DNA from: Kitasatospora fiedleri
GTDB lineage: Bacteria > Actinomycetota > Actinomycetes > Streptomycetales > Streptomycetaceae
NCBI RefSeq assembly: GCF_948472415.1
Contig: NZ_OX419519.1
Location: 5,609,001-5,673,000, forward strand
Direction: 5' to 3'
Length of the DNA: 64,000 nucleotides
Positions within the stretch are counted from its first letter, which is position 1. Each line of letters starts with the position of its first letter. This document shows, piece by piece, positions 1-9,364 of this stretch. The notes beneath the pieces are model-generated. The model had not been told where the DNA came from and made no database searches. It was given only the letters and a program-made list of their open reading frames with translations. Both the position numbers and the translations under genes were made by a program.

Positions 1-226
1 TCGCCGCCGGGCCCTGCTCAAGCACTTCGGTTCGCTGAAGAAGCTGCGGGCGGCGACCGTCGACGAACTGTGCGAGGTCCCCGGGGTCGGGCGCCGCACC
101 GCCGAGACTGTTGCCGCAGCCTTGGCCTCCCGTACACCCGCCGCATTCGCGGTCAACACCGCGACCGGCGAGATCATCGAAGACAGCACGGCCACAGCAG
201 TACCGAGAAGCGGGGAAGAGACGTGA
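1..226 (+). CDS. uvrC: UvrABC excinuclease subunit C, 3' end (partial)
   Basis: Only the last 74 codons are in the window; the frame starts at base 2 and ends in TGA at 224-226. The visible part is the tandem helix-hairpin-helix region that UvrC uses to bind DNA next to its second (5') incision nuclease: a hairpin with ALLKHFGSLKKLRAA is followed by VPGVGRRTAE. UvrC makes both incisions in nucleotide excision repair. The C-terminal 25 residues form a polar, disordered-looking tail. The stop overlaps the GTG of the next gene (GTGA), so uvrC and rapZ are probably translationally coupled, as is usual for the actinobacterial uvrC-rapZ-yvcK-whiA cluster. Confidence 0.93.
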   Translation, partial: RRRALLKHFGSLKKLRAATVDELCEVPGVGRRTAETVAAALASRTPAAFAVNTATGEIIEDSTATAVPRSGEET

Positions 227-1107
227 CAGTGTCCAACGGGGGGGAGACCACCCCCGAGCTGGTGATCATCTCGGGCATGTCGGGGGCGGGTCGTTCCACC
301 GCCGCGAAGTGCCTGGAGGACCTCGGCTGGTTCGTGGTCGACAACCTGCCGCCCGCGCTGATCCCCACCATGGTCGACCTCGGCGCCCGCTCGCAGGGCG
401 CGGTGCCGCGGATCGGCGTCGTGGTCGACGTCCGCGGCCGGACCTTCTTCGACGACCTGCTGACCTCGCTGGAGGAGCTGGAGAAGCGCGGCGTGCGGCT
501 GCGCGTGGTCTTCCTGGACTCCTCCGACGACGCGCTGGTGCGCCGCTTCGAGTCGGTCCGCCGCCCGCACCCGCTCCAGGCCGACGGCCGGATCGTCGAC
601 GGCATCGCCCAGGAGCGCGAGCTGCTGCGCGAGCTGCGCGGCGAGGCCGACCTGGTGGTCGACACCTCCAACCTCAACGTGCACCAGCTGCGCGCCAAGA
701 TGGACGCCCAGTTCGCCGGCCAGGACGAGCCGGAGCTGCGCGCCACCGTGATGTCCTTCGGCTTCAAGTACGGCCTGCCGGTCGACGCCGACCTGGTGGT
801 GGACTGCCGCTTCCTGCCCAACCCGCACTGGGTGCCCGAGCTGCGGGCCCGCACCGGGACCGACCCGGAGGTGGCCGAGTACGTCTTCCAGCAGCCCGGG
901 GCCCAGCAGTTCGTGGACGGGTACACCGAGCTGCTGCGGATCGTCACCGAGGGCTACCGCCGGGAGGGGAAGCGCTACATGACGCTTGCCGTAGGCTGCA
1001 CCGGAGGCAAGCACCGCAGCGTGGCGATGTCCGAGCAGCTGACCAAGCGTCTGATCGCGGACGGGGTCGAGACGGTGCTGGTCCACCGGGACATGGGCCG
1101 GGAGTAG
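223..1107 (+). CDS. rapZ: RNase adapter / nucleotide-binding protein RapZ
   Basis: About 294 residues, the usual family length. The N-terminal P-loop GMSGAGRST and the C-terminal signature GCTGGKHRSV are diagnostic of RapZ (YvcJ), a small-nucleotide-binding protein that in enterobacteria steers RNase E to glucosamine-pathway sRNAs; its role in actinomycetes is not settled. GTG at 223 is chosen because it overlaps the uvrC stop and follows a GGGGAAG-like ribosome site; GTG at 229 is the alternative. The gene lies upstream of yvcK and whiA with only short gaps, so the group is probably co-transcribed. Confidence 0.93.
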   Translation: MTVSNGGETTPELVIISGMSGAGRSTAAKCLEDLGWFVVDNLPPALIPTMVDLGARSQGAVPRIGVVVDVRGRTFFDDLLTSLEELEKRGVRLRVVFLDSSDDALVRRFESVRRPHPLQADGRIVDGIAQERELLRELRGEADLVVDTSNLNVHQLRAKMDAQFAGQDEPELRATVMSFGFKYGLPVDADLVVDCRFLPNPHWVPELRARTGTDPEVAEYVFQQPGAQQFVDGYTELLRIVTEGYRREGKRYMTLAVGCTGGKHRSVAMSEQLTKRLIADGVETVLVHRDMGRE

Positions 1108-1169
1108 GCGACCGGGGAACCCCCGCACCGCCGCCCCGGCCGAGCACGAGACAGGAACATGGGGTCGGC

Positions 1170-2225
1170 GTGACGGGATACCTGCCAGCGCGGCTGCAGC
1201 TCCGGACCAGACCGGCCGAGCGGGCCGTCCAGCCGCGCCCCGGCGTGCCGAAGATCGCCGCGCTGGGGGGCGGCCAGGGCCTGTCCGCCTCGCTGTCCGC
1301 GCTGCGCCGGCTCACCACCGAGCTGACCGCCGTGGTCACCGTCGCCGACGACGGCGGCTCCAGCGGCCGGCTGCGCACCGAGCTGGGGGTGCTGCCGCCC
1401 GGCGACCTGCGCAAGGCGCTGGCCGCGCTCTGCGGCGACGACGAGTGGGGCCGGACCTGGTCCGAGGTGATCCAGCAGCGCTTCGCCGGCACCGGCGAGC
1501 TCGGCGGCCACGCGGTGGGCAACCTGCTGATCGTGGCGCTGTGGGAGAAGCTCGGCGACCCGGTGGAGGCGCTGAACTGGGTCGGCCGGCTGCTGAACGT
1601 GCAGGGCCGGGTGCTGCCGATGTCGGCCGTCCCGCTGGACATCGAGGCGCAGGTCCGCGGCCACGACCCGCTGCGGCCCGGCGAGGTGTCCGCGGTCCGC
1701 GGCCAGGCCGCGGTGGCGGTCACGCCCGGCACCGTGCAGTCGATCCGGCTGCTGCCGGACGGGCCGCCGGCCGTCCCGGAGGCCGTGCAGGCCGTCCTGG
1801 AGGCGGACTGGGTGGTGCTCGGCCCCGGCTCCTGGTTCACCAGCGTGCTGCCGCACCTGCTGGTCCCCGAGCTGGCCAAGGCGCTCACCGAGACCCGGGC
1901 CCGCCGCCTGCTCACCCTCAACCTGGCCCCGCAGCCCGGCGAGACCGAGGGCTTCACCCCGCAGCGCCACCTGGAGGTGATCGCCGACCACGCCCCCGGC
2001 CTGGCCGTGGATGCGATCCTGGTGGACGAGCGGGCGGTCAGCGGCGGCGCCTTCGGCGTGGCCGACCTGGCCGGCCTGGAACAGGCCGCCGAGCGGATGG
2101 GCGCCGCCCTGGTGCTCGACTCGGTGGCCCGCGACGACGGGACGCCGCGACACGACGCGGAGCTCTTGGCCGCCGCGTACGACCGGATTTTCCGGACTCA
2201 TGGAAGGATCGGCCCATGGCGATGA
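1170..2225 (+). CDS. yvcK: YvcK/CofD-like (gluconeogenesis factor family) protein
   Basis: About 351 residues. The conserved glycine-rich start ALGGGQGLSASLSALRR is followed by TVADDGGSSGRLR and GDLRKAL, characteristic of the YvcK branch of the CofD-like family. YvcK binds UDP-sugars and links central metabolism to cell shape and cell-wall synthesis in other bacteria. GTG at 1170 is the best start; the residues between it and the first glycine motif are a variable basic extension. The 3' end overlaps whiA by 10 bp (whiA ATG at 2216), which implies coupled translation. It sits between rapZ and whiA exactly as in other Streptomyces. Confidence 0.92.
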   Translation: MTGYLPARLQLRTRPAERAVQPRPGVPKIAALGGGQGLSASLSALRRLTTELTAVVTVADDGGSSGRLRTELGVLPPGDLRKALAALCGDDEWGRTWSEVIQQRFAGTGELGGHAVGNLLIVALWEKLGDPVEALNWVGRLLNVQGRVLPMSAVPLDIEAQVRGHDPLRPGEVSAVRGQAAVAVTPGTVQSIRLLPDGPPAVPEAVQAVLEADWVVLGPGSWFTSVLPHLLVPELAKALTETRARRLLTLNLAPQPGETEGFTPQRHLEVIADHAPGLAVDAILVDERAVSGGAFGVADLAGLEQAAERMGAALVLDSVARDDGTPRHDAELLAAAYDRIFRTHGRIGPWR

Positions 2226-3196
2226 CGGCAGCGGTGAAAGACGAGATCTCCCGGCTTCCCGTCACCCGTGCCTGCTGCCGCAAGGCGGAGGTCTCGGCGA
2301 TCCTGCGTTTTGCGGGCGGACTGCACATTGTGAGCGGCCGCATCGTGATCGAGGCGGAGCTGGACACCGGCATTGCGGCCCGGCGGCTGCGCAAGGACCT
2401 CCTGGAGATCTTCGGACACTCCTCGGATCTGGTGGTGATGGCCCCCGGCGGGCTGCGACGCGGCAGCCGGTACGTGGTGCGGGTGGTGAAGGACGGCGAG
2501 CTGCTGGCCCGGCAGACCGGGCTGGTGGACGGACGAGGGCGGCCGATCCGGGGCCTGCCCCCGGCGGTGGTCTCCGGGGCGACCTGCGACGCGGAGGCCG
2601 CCTGGCGCGGCGCGTTCCTCGCGCACGGCTCGCTGACCGAGCCCGGCCGCTCCTCCTCCCTGGAGATCACCTGCCCCGGCTCGGAGGCGGCGCTCGCCCT
2701 GGTCGGCGCGGCCCGCCGGCTCGGCATCCCGGCCAAGGCCCGCGAGGTGCGCGGCGTCGACCGGGTGGTGATCCGCGACGGCGACGCGATCGGCGCGCTG
2801 CTCACCCGGCTCGGCGCGCACGAGTCGGTGCTCGCCTGGGAGGAGCGCCGGATGCGCCGCGAGGTGCGGGCCACCGCCAACCGGCTGGCCAACTTCGACG
2901 ACGCCAACCTGCGCCGCTCGGCCCGGGCCGCGGTCGCCGCGGGCGCCCGGGTGCAGCGCGCCCTGGAGATCCTCGGCGAGGAGGTGCCCGAGCACCTGGC
3001 CGCGGCCGGCGCGCTGCGCATGCAGCACAAGCAGGCCTCGCTGGAGGAGCTCGGCGCGCTCGCCGACCCGCCGCTGACCAAGGACGCGGTGGCCGGGCGG
3101 ATTCGTCGGCTGCTGGCGATGGCCGACAAGCGGGCCGCCGAACTCGGCCTGCCGAACACCGAGGCCAACCTGACCGAGGAGATGGCCCTGAACTGA
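2216..3196 (+). CDS. whiA: Sporulation transcription regulator WhiA
   Basis: 326 residues beginning MAMTAAVKDEIS. WhiA combines an N-terminal LAGLIDADG-homing-endonuclease-like fold lacking nuclease residues (here the region with CCRKAEVSAILRFAGGLHI) with a C-terminal helix-turn-helix (around KQASLEELGALADPPLTKD). With WhiB it activates ftsZ, ftsK and other genes at the onset of sporulation septation, binding GACAC-type sites. It is the last gene of the cluster and is followed about 30 bp later by a long perfect hairpin. Its presence is part of the evidence for a sporulating actinomycete. Confidence 0.95.
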   Translation: MAMTAAVKDEISRLPVTRACCRKAEVSAILRFAGGLHIVSGRIVIEAELDTGIAARRLRKDLLEIFGHSSDLVVMAPGGLRRGSRYVVRVVKDGELLARQTGLVDGRGRPIRGLPPAVVSGATCDAEAAWRGAFLAHGSLTEPGRSSSLEITCPGSEAALALVGAARRLGIPAKAREVRGVDRVVIRDGDAIGALLTRLGAHESVLAWEERRMRREVRATANRLANFDDANLRRSARAAVAAGARVQRALEILGEEVPEHLAAAGALRMQHKQASLEELGALADPPLTKDAVAGRIRRLLAMADKRAAELGLPNTEANLTEEMALN

Positions 3197-3224
3197 CGGC
3201 CCGTCAACCGTCCCGAAGCGCACC

Positions 3225-3284
3225 GCAGGGGGCGTGCGCGGCAGGCAGCGGCACCCGCCGCCGCCCGCCGCGCACGCCCCCTGC
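3225..3284 (+). terminator. Terminator hairpin after whiA
   Basis: Perfect 18-bp inverted repeat: arm 3225-3242 pairs with 3267-3284, with a 24-nt GC-rich loop. No T-tract follows, which is common in Streptomyces. It closes the uvrC-rapZ-yvcK-whiA unit before the independent gap promoter region. Confidence 0.8.
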
Positions 3285-3426
3285 GCACGTCCGGGCCGCC
3301 GCGCCCTACCGGTGAGGCGATGTGCCTTGCGACACTTGGGCGAGGTAGGGTCAGCAGTGGTCGGGGACAACCCAAATTTCACCCCCGTCGGGCTCCGGCC
3401 CGGCGTACCTAAGAGGAGATCGGTTC

Positions 3427-4434
<1,008 letters not shown>

Positions 4435-4462
4435 CCCCGGCGGTAGTCGACGTGACGTGAGG

Positions 4463-4503
4463 GGCAGGGCCCGGACGGCTGTCACCGCCGACCGGGCCCT
4501 GCC
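4463..4503 (+). terminator. Hairpin between gap and pgk
   Basis: Arms 4463-4474 and 4492-4503 pair perfectly over 12 bp. The stem continues inward past an A/A mismatch with four more pairs, leaving a 7-nt loop. It is either a terminator of a gap-only transcript or a processing/attenuation element that sets the gap to pgk ratio; the 164-bp gap to pgk also leaves room for a second promoter. Confidence 0.65.
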
Positions 4504-4598
4504 GCTGCGCCCACCCTCGTCCGTCCCACTCCCCGATACCGGTGGCCCGCCGTCGTGTCGCCGTCTGCGCACCGTTCCACCCCCTGAGGAGCAAGACC

Positions 4599-5804
4599 GT
4601 GAAGACGATCGAAGACCTGGAGGTCTCCGGCAAGCGGGTGTTCGTCCGCGCCGACCTCAACGTGCCGCTGTCCGGTGACACCATCACCGACGACGGCCGG
4701 ATCCGTGCCGTCGCGCCGACCATCGCCAAGCTCGTCGAGCGCGGCGCGCGCGTGGTCGTCGCCTCGCACCTGGGCCGTCCCAAGGGCGAGCCGGACCCGA
4801 AGTTCTCCCTCGCGCCGGTGGCGGTCCGCCTCGGCGAGATCCTCGGCCGTCCGGTGGCGTTCGCCACCGACACCGTCGGGGAGAGCGCGAAGGCCACCGT
4901 CGCCGCCCTCGGCGACGGCGAGGTCACGCTGCTGGAGAACCTGCGCTTCAACGCCGGCGAGACCGCCAAGGACGACGCCGAGCGCGGCGCGTTCGCCGAC
5001 CAGCTGGCCGCCCTCGCGGACCTGTACGTCGGCGACGGCTTCGGCGCGGTGCACCGCAAGCACGCCTCCGTCTACGACCTCCCGGCCCGGCTGCCGCACG
5101 CGGTCGGCGACCTGATCGCCACCGAGGTGGGCGTCCTCAAGCGCCTCACCGAGGACGTCGCCCGCCCGTACGTGGTGGTGCTCGGCGGCTCGAAGGTCTC
5201 CGACAAGGTCGGCGTGATCGAGAACCTGCTCGGCAAGGCCGACCGCATCCTGATCGGCGGCGGCATGATGTACACCTTCATCGCGGCCCAGGGCCACGGC
5301 GTGGGCGCCTCGCTGCTCCAGGAGGACCAGATCCCGGTCGTCCAGGACTACCTGAAGCGCGGCGCCGAGCAGGGCGTCGAGTTCGTGGTCCCGCTGGACA
5401 CCGCGGTCTCCGGCAGCTTCCCGGACGTCAAGACCGGCGCCCCGGTCGAGGACTACGCGGTGGTCGACGTGGACGCGATCCCGGACGGCGCGCTCGGCCT
5501 GGACATCGGCCCGAGGACCGCCCAGCTGTTCGCGGAGAAGATCGCCGACGCGAAGACCGTGTTCTGGAACGGCCCGATGGGCGTCTTCGAGCACCCGGCG
5601 TTCGCCGACGGCACCCGGGCGGTCGCCCAGGCGCTGCTCGACTCCGACGCGTTCACCGTGGTCGGCGGCGGCGACTCGGCGGCGGCGGTGCGCACCCTGG
5701 GGTTCGACGAGGCGAAGTTCGGACACATCTCGACCGGCGGTGGCGCGAGCCTCGAGTACCTGGAGGGCAAGACCCTTCCCGGTCTCGCCGCCCTGGAGGA
5801 CTGA
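4599..5804 (+). CDS. pgk: Phosphoglycerate kinase
   Basis: 401 residues. The N-terminal substrate signature KRVFVRADLNVPL and the C-terminal nucleotide-binding segments (VVGGGDSAAAVR, HISTGGGASLEYLEG) are typical of PGK, which makes ATP from 1,3-bisphosphoglycerate. GTG at 4599 follows a TGAGGAG ribosome site; the longer frame upstream to 4542 has no ribosome site and is not conserved-looking. It is followed 7 bp later by tpiA. Confidence 0.96.
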   Translation: MKTIEDLEVSGKRVFVRADLNVPLSGDTITDDGRIRAVAPTIAKLVERGARVVVASHLGRPKGEPDPKFSLAPVAVRLGEILGRPVAFATDTVGESAKATVAALGDGEVTLLENLRFNAGETAKDDAERGAFADQLAALADLYVGDGFGAVHRKHASVYDLPARLPHAVGDLIATEVGVLKRLTEDVARPYVVVLGGSKVSDKVGVIENLLGKADRILIGGGMMYTFIAAQGHGVGASLLQEDQIPVVQDYLKRGAEQGVEFVVPLDTAVSGSFPDVKTGAPVEDYAVVDVDAIPDGALGLDIGPRTAQLFAEKIADAKTVFWNGPMGVFEHPAFADGTRAVAQALLDSDAFTVVGGGDSAAAVRTLGFDEAKFGHISTGGGASLEYLEGKTLPGLAALED

Positions 5805-5811
5805 GAAAGAC

Positions 5812-6597
5812 ATGACTGAGCGTCTCCCGCTGATGGCGGGCAACTGGAAGATGAACCTCGACCACCTCGAGGCCATCCAGCACACCCAGAAGCTGGCGTT
5901 CTCGCTGGCCGACAAGGACTACGAGGCCGTCGAGGTCGCCGTCCTGGTCCCGTTCACCGACCTGCGCTCGGTGCAGACCCTGGTCGACGGCGACAAGCTG
6001 AAGCTCAAGTACGGCTCGCAGGACATCTCGCAGCACGACGGCGGGGCCTACACCGGCGAGGTCTCCGGCCCGATGCTGGCCAAGCTCAAGGTCGCCTACG
6101 CGGTGATCGGGCACTCCGAGCGCCGCCAGTACCACGGCGAGAACGAGGAGATCGTCAACGCCAAGGTGAAGGCCGCCTACCGCAACGGGATCACCCCGAT
6201 CCTGTGCATCGGCGAGCCGCTGGAGATCCGCAAGGCCGGCACCCACGTCGCGTACACCCTGGCCCAGCTCGACGGCGCCCTCGACGGCGTCCCGGCCTCG
6301 GACGCCGAGAGCATCGTCGTCGCGTACGAGCCGGTCTGGGCGATCGGCACCGGCGAGGTGGCCACCCCCGAGGACGCGCAGGAGGTCTGCGGCGCGATCC
6401 GGGCCCGGCTCGCCGAGCTGTACGGCGCCGAGCTGGCCGGCAAGGTCCGCGTGCTGTACGGCGGTTCGGTGAAGTCCTCGTCGGCGGCCGGTCTGATGGC
6501 CAAGCCCGACGTCGACGGCGGCCTGATCGGCGGCGCCTCCCTGGACGCCGACGAGTTCGTCAAGATCGTGCGCTACCGTGAGCAGGCAGTAGGCTAA
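5812..6597 (+). CDS. tpiA: Triosephosphate isomerase
   Basis: 261 residues. The substrate lysine motif AGNWKMN, the catalytic histidine motif VIGHSERR, the catalytic glutamate in VAYEPVWAIGTG and the phosphate-binding YGGSVKSSSA are all present. It interconverts dihydroxyacetone phosphate and glyceraldehyde 3-phosphate. ATG 5812 lies 7 bp after the pgk stop with GAGAAAGA as ribosome site, so pgk and tpiA are co-transcribed. Confidence 0.96.
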   Translation: MTERLPLMAGNWKMNLDHLEAIQHTQKLAFSLADKDYEAVEVAVLVPFTDLRSVQTLVDGDKLKLKYGSQDISQHDGGAYTGEVSGPMLAKLKVAYAVIGHSERRQYHGENEEIVNAKVKAAYRNGITPILCIGEPLEIRKAGTHVAYTLAQLDGALDGVPASDAESIVVAYEPVWAIGTGEVATPEDAQEVCGAIRARLAELYGAELAGKVRVLYGGSVKSSSAAGLMAKPDVDGGLIGGASLDADEFVKIVRYREQAVG

Positions 6598-6621
6598 CGC
6601 CACTGCAGCAACGTAGGCTTT

Positions 6622-6653
6622 GGGGCCGGACCGCGAGGAGCGGGCCCGGCCCC
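6622..6653 (+). terminator. Hairpin between tpiA and secG
   Basis: Inverted repeat GGGGCCGG (6622-6629) / CCGGCCCC (6646-6653) with a 16-nt loop, 24 bp after tpiA and 31 bp before secG. Probably a terminator or partial attenuator. Confidence 0.5.
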
Positions 6654-6684
6654 TTCGCCGAAGATTCGAGAGAGTTGGTCCGTC

Positions 6685-6918
6685 GTGGTTCTCGGGTTCG
6701 AGATTGCTCTGATCGTCCTCAGCGTGCTGCTGATCCTGCTGGTGCTGCTGCACAAGGGCAAGGGCGGCGGTCTGTCCGACATGTTCGGTGGCGGCGCGGC
6801 CTCGACCGGTGGCGGCTCCGCGGTGGCCGAGCGCAACCTCGACCGCATCACCGTGATCCTCGGGATCTCGTGGTTCGCGTGCATCGTGGTGCTCGGGCTG
6901 CTGCTCAAGAACAACTGA
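6685..6918 (+). CDS. secG: Preprotein translocase subunit SecG
   Basis: 77 residues with two membrane segments (about residues 3-22 and 53-73) separated by a glycine-rich cytoplasmic loop GGGLSDMFGGGAASTGGG, the standard SecG layout. SecG is the small auxiliary subunit of the SecYEG channel. GTG 6685 is the start. It follows tpiA, the usual position in actinobacteria. Confidence 0.94.
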   Translation: MVLGFEIALIVLSVLLILLVLLHKGKGGGLSDMFGGGAASTGGGSAVAERNLDRITVILGISWFACIVVLGLLLKNN

Positions 6919-6961
6919 CAGGAAGTCGGCGGGCGATGGTGGCGCCGGCTTAACTCGCGCT

Positions 6962-6967
6962 TACACT
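6962..6967 (+). promoter_or_regulatory. -10-like element upstream of rbpA
   Basis: TACACT fits the TANNNT pattern of principal-sigma -10 boxes and lies 65 bp before the GTG at 7033. I see no convincing -35 hexamer and no clear SigR-type (GGAAT-N18-GTT) promoter. Confidence 0.35.
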
Positions 6968-7032
6968 AGGACGACTTCGCCACCGTCCGCCCAGCCGCGG
7001 CCGGACGGCACCAGCACGCAGGGAGTCAGACC

Positions 7033-7368
7033 GTGGCAAGTGGCAACGCGATCCGAGGCAGCCGAGTCGGCGCCGGCCCGATGGGCGAGGCGGAGCGCGG
7101 TGAATCCGCCCCGCGCAACCGCATCTCCTTCTGGTGCGCCAACAAGCACGAGACCCGCCCCAGCTTCGCCGCCGAGGCGGCGATCCCGGACACCTGGGAC
7201 TGCCCGCGCTGCGGCTTCCCCGCCGGCCAGGACGAGCACAACCCGCCCGCCCCGGCCCGCAACGAGCCCTACAAGACCCATCTCGCCTACGTCCGCGAGC
7301 GCCGCACCGACGCCGACGGCGAGGCGATCCTCGCCGAGGCGCTGGCCAAGCTGCGCGGCGAGATCTGA
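7033..7368 (+). CDS. rbpA: RNA polymerase-binding protein of the RbpA family
   Basis: 111 residues. The zinc-site layout WCANKH ... WDCPRCG and the C-terminal basic/acidic helix (HLAYVRERRTDADGEAILAEALAKLR) are RbpA features; RbpA binds the principal sigma factor and stabilises the open promoter complex. The N-terminus MASGNAIRGSRVGAGPMGE keeps the SRVG-type arm. It is shorter than the stress-induced RbpA I know from S. coelicolor (about 124 residues) and differs in the core, so it may be the second paralogue (RbpB-like). It is convergent with pgl across a shared terminator. Confidence 0.85.
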   Translation: MASGNAIRGSRVGAGPMGEAERGESAPRNRISFWCANKHETRPSFAAEAAIPDTWDCPRCGFPAGQDEHNPPAPARNEPYKTHLAYVRERRTDADGEAILAEALAKLRGEI

Positions 7369-7393
7369 GCGCGCCAGCAGGTCCGTACGAGAA

Positions 7394-7431
7394 GAGCCGC
7401 CCACCCGGAGAGTCCTCCGGGTGGGCGGCTC
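7394..7431. terminator. Bidirectional terminator between rbpA and pgl
   Basis: Perfect 16-bp inverted repeat (7394-7409 / 7416-7431) with a 6-nt loop, 25 bp after rbpA and 17 bp after the pgl stop on the other strand. It can end both convergent units. Confidence 0.85.
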
Positions 7432-7448
7432 CTTTCCGCGCCGGTGCG

Positions 7449-8189
7449 TCAGGCGAGCTTGCCCGCCGCCTTCTCGTCGAGCAGCCACAGGGTCCGCTCG
7501 GTGCCGGTGACCGCGCCGGCCGGGGCCGTGGCGGCGCCGGGGGCGGTGCGGGCCAGGGCGACCGCGTCGGCCTTGTCCTCGCCGGCGGCCAGCAGCCACA
7601 CCTGGCGGGCGTGGTGCAGGGCGGGGAGGGTGAGGGAGAGGCGGGTGGGCGGGGGCTTGGGGGAGTCGTGGACGGCGATGACCGTGCCGTCGCTCCGCCC
7701 GGTGCCGGGGTGGCCGGGGAAGAGCGAGGCGACGTGCGCGTCCGGGCCGACGCCCAGCAGCAGGACGTCGAACAGCGGCAGCCGCTCGCCGGGGGCGGCG
7801 GCCGCGGCCAGTTCGGCGGCGTAGCGTTCGGCGGCCCGCTCGGCGGTGGTGGTGCCGTCGGCCGGGGGCATCTCGTGCACCCGGGCGCCGAGCGGCCGGA
7901 CGGCGTCCAGGAACGCGGCGGCCTGGACGGCGTTGCGCTCCGGGTCGCCGGCCGGGAGGTAGCGCTCGTCGCCCCACCACAGGTCGACGTGCGCCCAGTC
8001 GACCGCGTCGCGCGCCGGGTGGGCGGCGAGCGCGGCCAGCAGGGCGTTGCCGTTGCGGCCGCCGGTGAGCACCAGGTGCGCGGTGCCGCGGGCGGCCTGG
8101 GCGTCGGCCGTGGTGGTGAGCAGCCGGGCGGCGGCGGCCTGGGCGAGCAGCGCCGCGTCCCGGTGGACCAGGACCCGGTCGGTGCTCAC
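7449..8189 (-). CDS. pgl: 6-phosphogluconolactonase
   Basis: 246 residues of the glucosamine-6-phosphate isomerase/6-phosphogluconolactonase fold: LTGGRNGNALL near the N-terminus, WWGDERYLPAGDPERN in the middle and GVGPDAHVASLFPG as the active-site loop with conserved Asp and His. It hydrolyses 6-phosphogluconolactone made by Zwf. GTG start at 8189 overlaps the opcA stop (GTGA). It is the last gene of the tkt-tal-zwf-opcA-pgl operon. Confidence 0.93.
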   Translation of the reverse strand: MSTDRVLVHRDAALLAQAAAARLLTTTADAQAARGTAHLVLTGGRNGNALLAALAAHPARDAVDWAHVDLWWGDERYLPAGDPERNAVQAAAFLDAVRPLGARVHEMPPADGTTTAERAAERYAAELAAAAAPGERLPLFDVLLLGVGPDAHVASLFPGHPGTGRSDGTVIAVHDSPKPPPTRLSLTLPALHHARQVWLLAAGEDKADAVALARTAPGAATAPAGAVTGTERTLWLLDEKAAGKLA

Positions 8190-9364
8190 TGGCCGCTCCG
8201 CTTGCGCGGGGCGGTCTTCTCGGCCGTCGCGGCCTTCTTGGCGGGGGCCGCCTTCTTGGCCGGGGCGGCCTTGCCGGGCAGCTTGGCGCTGACCCGGGCC
8301 GGGGCGGCGACGGCGGCCTCGACCACCTTGCCCTCCTCCGCCGGAGCGTCCGGAGCGTCGTCCGGAGCGTCCCCGGCCTCCGCCGCCGCGTGGGCCTCCA
8401 CGGTGCCGCCGGGGCCCGCGTGCTCGACTCCGGCGATCCGCTCGCGCAGCCGGTCGACCGGGGTGCGGACGGCGGTGGCGTAGATGTCGTCGGGGTCGAG
8501 GCGGCGCAGTTCCTCGGCGATCAGCTCGGCGGTGTCGCGGCGCTTGAGGGCGACCATCCGGTCGGGCGCGCCGGGCATGCAGAGCGTGCCGAGCAGGCCG
8601 TCGGGGCGGTCGAGCGTGATGTCGCCGTCCTCGGTGTGCAGCCGCACCGCGGTGATGCCGGGGCCGCCGGTGACGACCCGCTCGACCGGGACGCGCAGCC
8701 GGTTGTTCAGCCACAGGCCGAGCAGTTCGACGCTGGGGTTGTACGACTCGCCCTCGACCACCGCGCCGGTGATCTCGACGTCGCGCTGGTCCAGGGCGGC
8801 GGCCAGCATGGAGCGCCAGCCGGTGATCCTGGTCCAGGCGAGGTCGGTGTCGCCGGGGGTGTAGCCGGCCGCCCGCTGGGCGAGCTGGCCGACCGGGGAC
8901 TCGGCGGTCACCGCGTCGGTGATCCGCCGCTGGGCGAGCGCGCCGAGCGGGTCCTGGGCCGGGTTGAGCGGCGCGTTGTCCGGCCACCAGACCACCACGG
9001 GGGCGTCCGGCAGCAGCAGCGGCAGCACCACGGACTGGGCGTGCGCGGCGAGTTCGCCGTGCATGCGCAGGATGACGGTCTCGCCGCTGCCCGCGTCGGT
9101 GCCGACCAGGATCTCCGCGTCGAGCCGGGTCTCGGCCCGGGCGCGGGGCGAGCGCCCGGCCCGCTTGATGACGGCCAGGATGCGCGAGGGGTGCTCGCGG
9201 GAGGCGTCGTTGGCGGCCTTGAGCGCGTCGTACGCGCTGCCCTCGTCCGTCACGATCACCAGGGTCAGCACCATGCCGGCGGCGGTCGAGCCGCTCTCCC
9301 GCCGGGCGTTCATCAGGGCTGCGTTGATCTTGCTGGACGTGGTGTCCGTCAGGTCGATCTTCAT
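8186..9364 (-). CDS. opcA: Glucose-6-phosphate dehydrogenase assembly protein OpcA
   Basis: 392 residues. OpcA supports G6PDH activity and its redox control and is always linked to zwf in actinobacteria and cyanobacteria. The conserved body (residues about 1-320) includes VVVWWPDNAP and RITGWRSMLAAALDQ. Odd feature: residues about 320-392 form an acidic stretch (DAPDDAPDAPAEEG) followed by a histone-H1-like basic tail with repeated AAPAKK units. The ATG overlaps the zwf stop (ATGA) and the stop overlaps the pgl start, so zwf-opcA-pgl are tightly coupled. Confidence 0.93.
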   Translation of the reverse strand: MKIDLTDTTSSKINAALMNARRESGSTAAGMVLTLVIVTDEGSAYDALKAANDASREHPSRILAVIKRAGRSPRARAETRLDAEILVGTDAGSGETVILRMHGELAAHAQSVVLPLLLPDAPVVVWWPDNAPLNPAQDPLGALAQRRITDAVTAESPVGQLAQRAAGYTPGDTDLAWTRITGWRSMLAAALDQRDVEITGAVVEGESYNPSVELLGLWLNNRLRVPVERVVTGGPGITAVRLHTEDGDITLDRPDGLLGTLCMPGAPDRMVALKRRDTAELIAEELRRLDPDDIYATAVRTPVDRLRERIAGVEHAGPGGTVEAHAAAEAGDAPDDAPDAPAEEGKVVEAAVAAPARVSAKLPGKAAPAKKAAPAKKAATAEKTAPRKRSGQ

